Part shown: positions 1-4,684 of the stretch, piece after piece
Position numbering within the stretch: position 1 is the first letter of the stretch
Layout: every line of letters begins with the position of its first letter
Origin: Tannerellaceae bacterium
Lineage (GTDB): Bacteria; Bacteroidota; Bacteroidia; Bacteroidales; Tannerellaceae
NCBI GenBank assembly: GCA_031267775.1
Contig: JAIRYL010000157.1
Location: forward strand, 1-6,597
DNA length: 6,597 nucleotides
Reading direction: 5' to 3'
Program-made: the position numbers and the translations under genes
The notes under the pieces: generated by a model
Told to the model about the DNA's origin: nothing
The model's input: only the letters and a program-made list of their open reading frames with translations
The model's database searches: none

Positions 1-195
1 ATGAAAAAAAAAACGTCATAGCTGTGAAAAAAAACGGTCGCGCGATTCTTTTTTTTTTCATGCGCGTGAAAAAAACGGTCGTATGCATGGAAAAAACCGT
101 TATACATGAAAAAAAAAAAATGTCGCGCGTGAAAAAAAAAGTTCACGTATATGAAAAACTCCGTTACAGCTATGAAAAAAAAATTCATATCTATG
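1..195. repeat. Degenerate ~21-bp tandem array of phased A-tracts
   Basis: About nine imperfect units follow the pattern RTG-A(5-12)-CGKYCGYRYRC. Unit starts (ATG or GTG) are at 1, 24, 66, 87, 106, 129, 151 and 172, with a closing ATG at 193. The unit at about 44-65 is inverted, so its A-tract appears as a T-tract. Steps are 19-23 bp, averaging about 21.3 bp, or two helical turns, so the A-tracts face the same side of the helix and should bend the DNA. The array probably continues left of the window. An open frame (24-263) crosses it and would encode a Lys-rich, roughly heptad-repeated peptide, but unit lengths vary out of frame and the first unit hits a stop, so I treat it as non-coding. Function is unknown. 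Confidence 0.75.
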
Positions 196-312
196 TTTTC
201 GGGCAAATTTCAGGCGAAAAATTGATTTGTTTCTTTGTTTTTCAGTATTTCTTTGTTTTTTGATACAGTCTTTACAATAAAATTGATTTATTAATCCTTA
301 AAAATTTACGCT

Positions 313-399
313 ATGAATGAAGTAGATGAACGCATGAGGAAGTATATCCGCCGGTGGCGCGGAATGACGGACGAAAAGATGGAGAACTTATTGAATTGA
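313..399 (+). CDS. Small hypothetical ORF, 28 aa
   Basis: An ATG-initiated ORF encodes a charged, amphipathic peptide (MNEVDERMRKYIRRW at its start, ...ENLLN at its end). I recognise no family. It follows an AT-rich stretch after the A-tract array and has no clear Shine-Dalgarno sequence, which is common in Bacteroidales. Its last codons run into the GAATTGA heptamer repeat, which supplies the TGA stop. It could therefore be the 5' end of a longer gene that was cut off when the repeat region arrived. Composition looks protein-like, but the length makes chance likely. Confidence 0.3.
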   Translation: MNEVDERMRKYIRRWRGMTDEKMENLLN

Positions 400-424
400 G
401 AATTGAAAATTGAAAATTGAAAAT
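393..424. repeat. Heptamer microsatellite (RAATTGA)4
   Basis: Two copies of GAATTGA (393-399, 400-406) are followed by two copies of AAATTGA (407-413, 414-420) and a partial copy to 424. The tract overlaps the stop codon of the preceding small ORF and leads directly into the GC-rich island. A 7-bp period can slip during replication and change the frame. Confidence 0.85.
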
Positions 425-438
425 CGCGCGCACAGGTA

Positions 439-459
439 GAGACGCAATGCTTGCGTCTC
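439..459. repeat. Perfect inverted repeat GAGACGCAA-TGC-TTGCGTCTC
   Basis: Nine-bp arms (439-447 and 451-459) are perfectly complementary around a 3-nt TGC loop. No T-run follows on the plus strand (CTTTGCGG comes next), so it does not look like an intrinsic terminator. From memory, similar GAGACGCA...TGCGTCTC hairpins are scattered between genes in Bacteroidetes genomes. I infer a REP- or MITE-like palindrome. Confidence 0.75.
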
Positions 460-460
460 C

Positions 461-605
461 TTTGCGGGGCGAAGCGCGAAGCGCGAGCCTTGGAGCGGAG
501 CGACGCGCGAGGGATAGGAGCGGATAGCCCGCAGCGAGCCGCAGGCGAGCGAGGACTTGCAGCGGATAGCCCGACCGCCCGACCGAAGGGAGGGGGGACG
601 CGCCC
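461..605. repeat. GC-rich non-coding repeat island with internal direct repeats
   Basis: This block is strikingly GC-rich (roughly two thirds G+C by eye) against AT-rich flanks. It contains a tandem CGAAGCG duplication (470-476, 477-483), the 13-mer AGCGGATAGCCCG twice (519-531 and 561-573), and a tandem CCCGACCG duplication (570-577, 578-585). Open frames across it (for example 451-690 plus and 311-607 minus) give low-complexity Arg/Ala/Ser-rich translations and are not believable genes. From memory, the GCGGATAGCCCG motif recurs in intergenic DNA of Bacteroidetes. I infer a dispersed intergenic repeat, possibly structured as RNA. Together with flanking repeats and two tiny ORFs it fills the gap between 263 and 770. 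Confidence 0.65.
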
Positions 606-621
606 AAAGAAAGGACTTTTT

Positions 622-690
622 ATGTGTGAAAATCAGACGCCTCCTGCGTTGACATGCAACAAAATGCAGATGCGTTTGCCCTGGGTATAG
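622..690 (+). CDS. Small hypothetical ORF, 22 aa
   Basis: A 22-codon ATG ORF (MCENQTPPALTCNK at its start, ...RLPWV at its end) has a plausible ribosome binding site, AAGGA at 611-615, six bases before the start. That is notable in a genome where such sites are weak. It contains two Cys and one Trp and no hydrophobic core. It lies about 80 bp upstream of the lipoprotein gene and its promoter. It could be a leader-like peptide, part of the dispersed repeat, or chance. Confidence 0.25.
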   Translation: MCENQTPPALTCNKMQMRLPWV

Positions 691-738
691 CTGGACAGCA
701 TTGGGTGATTTTAAAGCGTTTTTATGGCATGTAATTAG

Positions 739-746
739 TATCTTTG
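739..746 (+). promoter_or_regulatory. Bacteroides-type -7 box TATCTTTG for the lipoprotein gene
   Basis: The octamer is an exact match to the Bacteroides sigma-ABfr -7 consensus TAnnTTTG, 23 bp before the lipoprotein ATG. That implies a leader of under 20 nt. No good TTTG -33 box lies at the usual 19-21 bp spacing, so the promoter may be weak or activator-dependent. Confidence 0.6.
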
Positions 747-769
747 TATCTTCTTAAAATATTTGTATT

Positions 770-1501
770 ATGAAAATCAGTAAATTATTCCTGTTTAGTA
801 CAATTTTGGCCTTTGCAACATCTTTTGCAGCATGTTCAAGCGATAATGATGGTGATACTCCTGATGATCCTGTTGGAACTGTTACGCTTAATATGTTGAA
901 CGAGGACAATGGTCAAACGGTACTTGGAAATTCTGATGTATATATCAATAATGCTAATAATTTTTATAGCCCATCGTGCTTATTGTCGAGTCTTGGTAAA
1001 AAGAACGGTTTAGGGAGCGTATCGGATATACTTCTCACAGGAGGAACTAACACGGTTGCCGTAGAACCGGGAAACGCCTGTCAGGTTTTCAACAGTGCGG
1101 CCGTAAAAGAATTTCCTTCGGGAAAACTTGCTCTCAGTACAGGATCAAACTATTATAATGTATTTGTAGTTTCACTAACAAAAGAGGGGGAAGCAGTTAT
1201 CGGGGCAAATGTAAAGTTCGTTCTTATGGATGTTCCTGGTAATGACTTGCCTGAATTGAACTCAAATATTGGAACACTTAACCACCTTAATGCCAATGAG
1301 CATGAAATAACAATAGAATTGCCAAGCTCGGATTTTGAATATGAAGCCGCCTTTAATAATGTGTTCAATAAGTTTGAACATAAAAAGGAGGGTAATAAAT
1401 TGATTGTGAAATTAATTGAATACGAGGGTATTCCTCAGGAAATCGGTTTTTATATTCGTATCAAGGAAAGCTATACTTATGTTACCGGGCGGCTGGAATG
1501 A
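770..1501 (+). CDS. Predicted surface-exposed lipoprotein, hypothetical (243 aa)
   Basis: Residues 1-21 form a signal peptide: Lys near the N-terminus, a hydrophobic core (LFLFSTILAFATSFA), and a lipobox ending at Cys22 (SFAAC). The Cys is followed by SSDNDGDTPDD, an acidic stretch like the lipoprotein export signals that send Bacteroidetes lipoproteins to the outer leaflet, so surface exposure is likely. The mature part (~220 aa) is Asn/Ser-rich and appears to be mostly beta strands, with no catalytic motif I can identify. It may belong to a Bacteroides lipoprotein DUF (DUF5036 comes to mind, from memory and unverified). Only one ATG is plausible and a -7 box lies just upstream. Its TGA overlaps the next ATG (ATGA). 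Because that next ORF starts with a gene fragment, the C-terminus may have been trimmed by recombination. No sus-type partner genes are visible nearby. Confidence 0.85.
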   Translation: MKISKLFLFSTILAFATSFAACSSDNDGDTPDDPVGTVTLNMLNEDNGQTVLGNSDVYINNANNFYSPSCLLSSLGKKNGLGSVSDILLTGGTNTVAVEPGNACQVFNSAAVKEFPSGKLALSTGSNYYNVFVVSLTKEGEAVIGANVKFVLMDVPGNDLPELNSNIGTLNHLNANEHEITIELPSSDFEYEAAFNNVFNKFEHKKEGNKLIVKLIEYEGIPQEIGFYIRIKESYTYVTGRLE

Positions 1502-1869
1502 ATGTAATCAATACTCAAAGTCTTACAGCCGATGAAGCTACAGGATTGCTAAAAGTTATTACAGACTACGCTTATGCTTTAGATACGCTGGATAGATATG
1601 ATTATCAATCGCTTGAAATAGATTATACCACCAAAGAGTGTACATTTTACGATTTGCAAAGAGAATATTGGAACAATGGCTATATAACTGAGGCGTTGAA
1701 AGTTGTAATTGATTTCGGGTTCAACAGCCTTGAAATCAACCGTATTGAAGCCGAAGTGATGCAAAGTAATGTTGCTTCTGAAAAAGTATTGGAAAAACCA
1801 GGATTTAAAAACGAACGTATTTTTAATGCATTTCTACCAGTATCGTTTTCGCTAATCTCTTGGTTATAG
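1498..1869 (+). pseudogene. Chimeric remnant: RhuM-Fic linker fragment fused in frame to a GNAT acetyltransferase fragment
   Basis: This 123-codon ORF joins pieces of two unrelated proteins. Residues 2-46 (including ADEATGLLKVITDY and YALDTLDRYDYQSLEI) match what I know of the segment between the RhuM domain and the Fic/DOC domain in Bacteroidetes 'virulence RhuM' proteins. The Fic HxFx(D/E)GN(K/G)R active site is absent. Residues about 50-105 (YDLQREYWNNGYITEAL, then NRIEAEVMQSNVASEKVLEK and GF) match the acetyl-CoA-binding half of RimJ/RimL-type GNAT acetyltransferases. The N-terminal strands and the C-terminal end of that fold are missing. The usual VLEKLGF reads VLEKPGF, and the last ~18 residues are unrelated to GNATs. 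The junction falls near 1636-1650. The start overlaps the lipoprotein stop (ATGA), so it could be co-translated, but neither activity can be intact. Confidence 0.75.
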
Positions 1870-1895
1870 GCGCTGTTGATTTCTCCCCAAGCAGG

Positions 1896-2123
1896 TTAGT
1901 AAAGTTCGCAAGACAATACGCCGCTACGGATTCTTTTTTTGACATTCAGCCTATTACATCTTAACGCCAGAGAAAAAACGCAGTTATTCCGGTTACCTTT
2001 TGCATATTTCAATTTACGTATTGCTTGGTTAATTAATTTTTCGAGGCGCTTATGAAAGGACTCGCCAGTATTCCTTATCCAAAAAGTGATTGAAAAATGC
2101 AGAAAAAAAAGTTTTTGTAGGCG
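1896..2123 (-). pseudogene. Decayed fragment resembling a VirE/BT4734-associated mobile-element protein
   Basis: Reading the minus strand, a frame stays open from 2123 to a TAA at 1896-1898 and has no ATG or GTG start. Its core (about 1935-2057) reads FHKRLEKLINQAIRK, then LKYAKGNRNNCVFSLALRCN and RLNVKK. The KGNRNN..F.LA..CNR pattern is one I associate with large Bacteroides proteins having an N-terminal VirE/BT4734-like domain, encoded on mobile elements. Those run to several hundred residues, but only ~45 recognisable codons remain, and the sequence diverges on both sides, consistent with truncation or frameshift. It lies convergent to the chimeric ORF and between it and the fumarase terminator. 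The assignment is from motif memory and not from a search. Apart from this piece and the terminator, nothing else is visible in the 1870-2220 gap. Confidence 0.5.
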
Positions 2124-2166
2124 TTAAGGAATCTTTCAATGCTGAAATGCCCCCCGTTTGCCCATA

Positions 2167-2200
2167 AAAAACGGAGAACATTCATTTATTCTCCGTTTTT
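2167..2200 (-). terminator. Intrinsic terminator of fumarase gene, symmetrical (bidirectional)
   Basis: Perfect 12-bp arms (2167-2178 and 2189-2200, AAAAACGGAGAA/TTCTCCGTTTTT) enclose a 10-nt loop (CATTCATTTA). It lies about 20 bp past the fumarase stop. The A/T ends give a U-tract on either strand, so it can also stop plus-strand transcription coming from the lipoprotein region. Confidence 0.9.
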
Positions 2201-2220
2201 CCGTATTTAACAGACCGCTT

Positions 2221-3837
2221 TTATAATTGTTTAAAGAAGTCGTTACCCTTATTATCTACCAGAATAAAGGCAGGGAAATCTTCCACTTCAATCTTCCAGA
2301 TAGCCTCCATTCCCAATTCCGGATATTCGAGACATTCCACTTTCTTAATACTGTCCTGAGCCAGGATAGCGGCCGGCCCTCCTATACTTCCCAGGTAAAA
2401 TCCGCCGTGCTTTTTACAAGCGTCGGTTACTTGCTGGCTCCGGTTACCTTTGGCAATCATCACCATGCTGCCGCCGTTTGCCTGAAATAAGTCCACATAA
2501 GAATCCATACGCCCGGCAGTCGTAGGGCCGAAAGAACCGGAAGCCATACCTGCCGGCGTTTTTGCCGGCCCGGCATAATAAACAGGATGATCTTTAATAT
2601 ACTGAGGTAATCCTGCTCCGCTATCCAAACGCTCTTTTAATTTGGCATGAGCTATATCGCGGCCAACTACGATTGTTCCCGTTAAAGAAAGCCGGGTAGA
2701 TACCGGATAGTTATCTAACGCATGCAGGATATCGGCCATCGGCCGGTTCAGGTTAATCTTTACAACTTCGCCCTCTCCGGCTTTGCGAAACGCTTCGGGG
2801 ATAAATTGTCCCGGATTCGTTTCCAGCTTTTCAATCCAGATACCATCCCTGTTTATTTTTGCTTTGATATTGCGATCGGCAGAACAGGATACGCCCATTC
2901 CTACCGGACAGGAAGCGCCATGACGGGGTAAACGGATAATGCGGATATCATGCGCAAAATATTTCCCGCCAAACTGCGCCCCTAAACCAATCTTATAAGA
3001 TTCTGCCAACACTTTCTTTTCTAATTCGATATCGCGAAAAGCCTGTCCGCCTTCATTTCCCGAAACAGGAAGATTATCATAATAATGAGCAGACGCTAAC
3101 TTAACCGTTTTCAGGTTTGTTTCGGCCGAAGTACCGCCAATGGCAAAAGCGATATGATAAGGAGGACAAGCGGCCGTGCCTAACGATTTCATCTTTTCAA
3201 CCAGAAAGGATACTAATTTTTCGGGCGTCAGCAACGCTTTTGTTTCCTGATACAGATAGGTTTTGTTTGCCGAGCCCCCTCCCTTCGCAATGCAAAGGAA
3301 TTTGTATTCGTTGCCCTGCGTAGCATATAAGTCTATTTGAGCCGGCAGATTACAACCGGTGTTGATTTCCTTATACATATCTATCGGCGCATTTTGCGAA
3401 TAGCGCAAATTTTCTTCCGTATACGTTTTATAAACGCCTTCAGACAGCGCTTCTTCGTCGTTGCCGTTGGTCCATACCTGTTGGCCTTTTTTACCTGTGA
3501 TAATAGCCGTGCCGGTATCCTGGCAGAAAGGAAGTTTTCCTTTTGCCGATACTTCCGCATTCCGAAGGAAAGTAAGCGCAACAAATTTGTCGTTGCCGCT
3601 CGCTTCCGGGTCGGAAAGAATCTTGGCCACCTGCGCCTGATGCTCCGGACGCAAATAGAAAGCTACGTCGCGGAAAGCGGCGTTAGCCAGCTTGGTTAAT
3701 CCTTCTTTTTCTACTTTCAGAATTTCTTTTCCTTCAAATGCTGTAACTGATACATGTTCTTTCGTCAGCAAATAATACTCGGTACGATCCTTTCCCACAG
3801 GAAACGGCTCCTGATACTTAAACGGAGGTATTGCCAT
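2221..3837 (-). CDS. fumA: Fumarate hydratase, class I (4Fe-4S, FumA/FumB type)
   Basis: This cytoplasmic enzyme interconverts fumarate and L-malate. In Bacteroidales it serves the reductive branch that runs from oxaloacetate via malate to fumarate and succinate. The 538-aa length fits the single-chain class I family. The N-terminal iron-sulfur (alpha) domain covers roughly residues 1-335. Cys105 (LPFCQDTG), Cys224 (AACPPYHIAFAIGG) and Cys318 (PVGMGVSCSADR) are the likely cluster ligands. Their spacings (119 and 94) equal those of the cluster cysteines in the Leishmania enzyme as I recall them. The C-terminal beta domain (~360-538) carries the conserved GPTTAGRMDSYVD and KGNRS motifs. Translation starts at the only fitting ATG, preceded by a TATCTTTG -7 box. 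A strong terminator follows the stop. Class I fumarases lose activity when oxygen or superoxide attacks the cluster, which suits the rubrerythrin gene next door. No damage is seen. Confidence 0.96.
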   Translation of the reverse strand: MAIPPFKYQEPFPVGKDRTEYYLLTKEHVSVTAFEGKEILKVEKEGLTKLANAAFRDVAFYLRPEHQAQVAKILSDPEASGNDKFVALTFLRNAEVSAKGKLPFCQDTGTAIITGKKGQQVWTNGNDEEALSEGVYKTYTEENLRYSQNAPIDMYKEINTGCNLPAQIDLYATQGNEYKFLCIAKGGGSANKTYLYQETKALLTPEKLVSFLVEKMKSLGTAACPPYHIAFAIGGTSAETNLKTVKLASAHYYDNLPVSGNEGGQAFRDIELEKKVLAESYKIGLGAQFGGKYFAHDIRIIRLPRHGASCPVGMGVSCSADRNIKAKINRDGIWIEKLETNPGQFIPEAFRKAGEGEVVKINLNRPMADILHALDNYPVSTRLSLTGTIVVGRDIAHAKLKERLDSGAGLPQYIKDHPVYYAGPAKTPAGMASGSFGPTTAGRMDSYVDLFQANGGSMVMIAKGNRSQQVTDACKKHGGFYLGSIGGPAAILAQDSIKKVECLEYPELGMEAIWKIEVEDFPAFILVDNKGNDFFKQL

Positions 3838-3869
3838 ATCGCTATAATTTATAAATGATTATTATGGCG

Positions 3870-3877
3870 CAAAGATA
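3870..3877 (-). promoter_or_regulatory. -7 box TATCTTTG for the fumarase gene
   Basis: Read on the minus strand, this is an exact TAnnTTTG match 33 bp before the fumarase ATG. A TTG at 3896-3894 is a weak -33 candidate with a short 16-bp spacer. It falls inside the rubrerythrin terminator stem. Confidence 0.6.
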
Positions 3878-3880
3878 TGG

Positions 3881-3915
3881 AAAAAAAGAAGAGCAACCAT
3901 TCATTTGGCTGCTCT
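3881..3915 (-). terminator. Intrinsic terminator of the rubrerythrin gene
   Basis: In the minus-strand RNA, AGAGCAGCC (3915-3907) pairs with GGUUGCUCU (3898-3890) over nine positions including one G-U wobble, around an 8-nt loop AAAUGAAU. UC and then seven U follow (3887-3881). The wobble pairs only in the minus-strand transcript, so it is directional. It sits about 40 nt past the rubrerythrin stop and directly before the fumarase -7 box. Confidence 0.85.
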
Positions 3916-3954
3916 CCCAACGTTAATTCTTCATTTTTAGACAAGGCCGGGGCC

Positions 3955-4533
3955 TTAATAATTTTGCTTCGCAGGTTCAAAAAATGATTGCGGATGATCG
4001 CAAGCCGGACATTTATCCGGCGCTTTCTTTCCTTTGTGAACGAAACCGCAGTTACGGCATTGCCATTCAATTTCTTCTTCTTTTGCAAATACATTTCCTT
4101 CTTTCAGGTTTGCAAGAAGTTTTAGATAACGGCGTTCATGTTCCTTTTCTACTTTTGCAATCATACGCCAAACCACGGCAATGTTTTTGAAGCCTTCTTC
4201 CTCCGCTATATCGGCAAAAGCCGGATATAATTCAGACCATTCTTCGTTTTCGCCGCCGGCGGCGGCAGTTAAATTTTCAACCGTAGTCCCTATTATGCCG
4301 GCCGGAAAAGACGCCGTAATTTCTACCATTCCTCCTTCAAGAAATTTAAAGAAACGTTTGGCATGTTCTTTTTCTTGCTCGGCCGTTTCCATAAAAACGC
4401 CGCCAATTTGTTCATAACCTTCTTTTTTTGCCACGCTTGCAAAGAAAGTGTAACGGCTCCTTGCCTGCGATTCGCCGGCAAACGACTTTAATAAATTTTG
4501 CTCGGTACGCGTACCTTTAATACTTTTTTCCAT
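3955..4533 (-). CDS. rbr: Rubrerythrin (NADH-peroxidase-type diiron protein)
   Basis: This cytoplasmic protein reduces hydrogen peroxide with electrons passed from its rubredoxin-like centre to a diiron site. It is a main peroxide defence in anaerobes. The 192-aa length is the classic two-domain size. The ferritin-like four-helix domain (~1-145) holds every expected ligand: Glu21 (GESQARSRY), Glu54 and His57 (EQEKEH), Glu95 and Glu98 (GGENEEW), and Glu129 and His132 (VEKEHERRY). The C-terminal rubredoxin-like knuckles are Cys159-x-x-Cys162 (CRNCG) and Cys175-x-x-Cys178 (CPACDHPQSFFE). The ATG is preceded by a ~58-nt AT-rich leader and a strong promoter. The gene has its own terminator, so it is probably transcribed separately from the co-oriented fumarase gene. 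The divergent SulP gene shares the upstream region. It appears complete. Confidence 0.97.
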   Translation of the reverse strand: MEKSIKGTRTEQNLLKSFAGESQARSRYTFFASVAKKEGYEQIGGVFMETAEQEKEHAKRFFKFLEGGMVEITASFPAGIIGTTVENLTAAAGGENEEWSELYPAFADIAEEEGFKNIAVVWRMIAKVEKEHERRYLKLLANLKEGNVFAKEEEIEWQCRNCGFVHKGKKAPDKCPACDHPQSFFEPAKQNY

Positions 4534-4559
4534 AATACGAATATGTAATAAATAACATT

Positions 4560-4586
4560 AATAAGATGATTATCTTTATCGATAAT
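4560..4586 (-). promoter_or_regulatory. Candidate operator in the rubrerythrin leader
   Basis: The stretch between the rubrerythrin -7 box and its ATG has ATTATC-N6-GATAAT (4569-4586), containing the palindrome TTATCGATAA (4576-4585). On the minus strand it also reads GATAAAGATAATCATC, like degenerate GATAAT hexamers of Fur-family sites. Its place just downstream of the start site would suit repression. This is inference; the site is AT-rich and could be chance. Confidence 0.3.
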
Positions 4587-4591
4587 TAATT

Positions 4592-4623
4592 CAAATATAG
4601 CAAAAACTTATTTGCCTTCCAAA
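4592..4623 (-). promoter_or_regulatory. Bacteroides-type promoter of the rubrerythrin gene
   Basis: On the minus strand, TTTG (4623-4620) and TATATTTG (4599-4592) are separated by exactly 20 bp. This matches the Bacteroides consensus TTTG-N19-21-TAnnTTTG, the best promoter match in the window. The start site should fall near 4585. Confidence 0.75.
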
Positions 4624-4629
4624 TCTTTT

Positions 4630-4659
4630 TTTAAATCAATCAAATTCTGCGTACCTTTG
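4630..4659 (+). promoter_or_regulatory. Bacteroides-type promoter of the SulP gene
   Basis: TACCTTTG (4652-4659) is an exact -7 box 25 bp before the SulP ATG. TTTA (4630-4633), 18 bp upstream, is a passable -33 box. It is back to back with the rubrerythrin promoter, whose -33 box ends at 4623, so regulators bound here could affect both genes. Confidence 0.65.
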
Positions 4660-4684
4660 TCGACTGGTTACTATAAGTAGAAAA

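Noticed and set aside
1..195. CRISPR array
   Set aside because: The units are contiguous and degenerate with no unique spacers of constant length, and no cas genes are present in the window.
24..263. 79-aa ORF running across the A-tract array, giving Lys-rich heptad-like repeats
   Set aside because: The frame arises from near-21-bp units of A-tracts. Unit lengths vary by 1-2 bp and one unit is inverted, so the peptide repeat is not maintained. The tail is Phe-rich low complexity with no family resemblance.
311..607. 98-aa minus-strand ORF and the overlapping 79-aa plus-strand ORF over the GC-rich island
   Set aside because: The translations are low-complexity Arg/Ala/Ser/Leu, and the FNFQFSILNS segment is just the heptamer repeat read backwards. 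GC-rich repeats lack stop codons by composition.
1498..1869. Functional Fic/DOC toxin or GNAT toxin-antitoxin module
   Set aside because: The Fic active-site motif and the N-terminal half of the GNAT fold are absent, and no antitoxin-like partner is present.
3943..3956. AAGGCC-GG-GGCCTT inverted repeat overlapping the rubrerythrin stop codon
   Set aside because: The loop is too short for a full hairpin and no U-run follows. The real terminator is the stem at 3890-3915.
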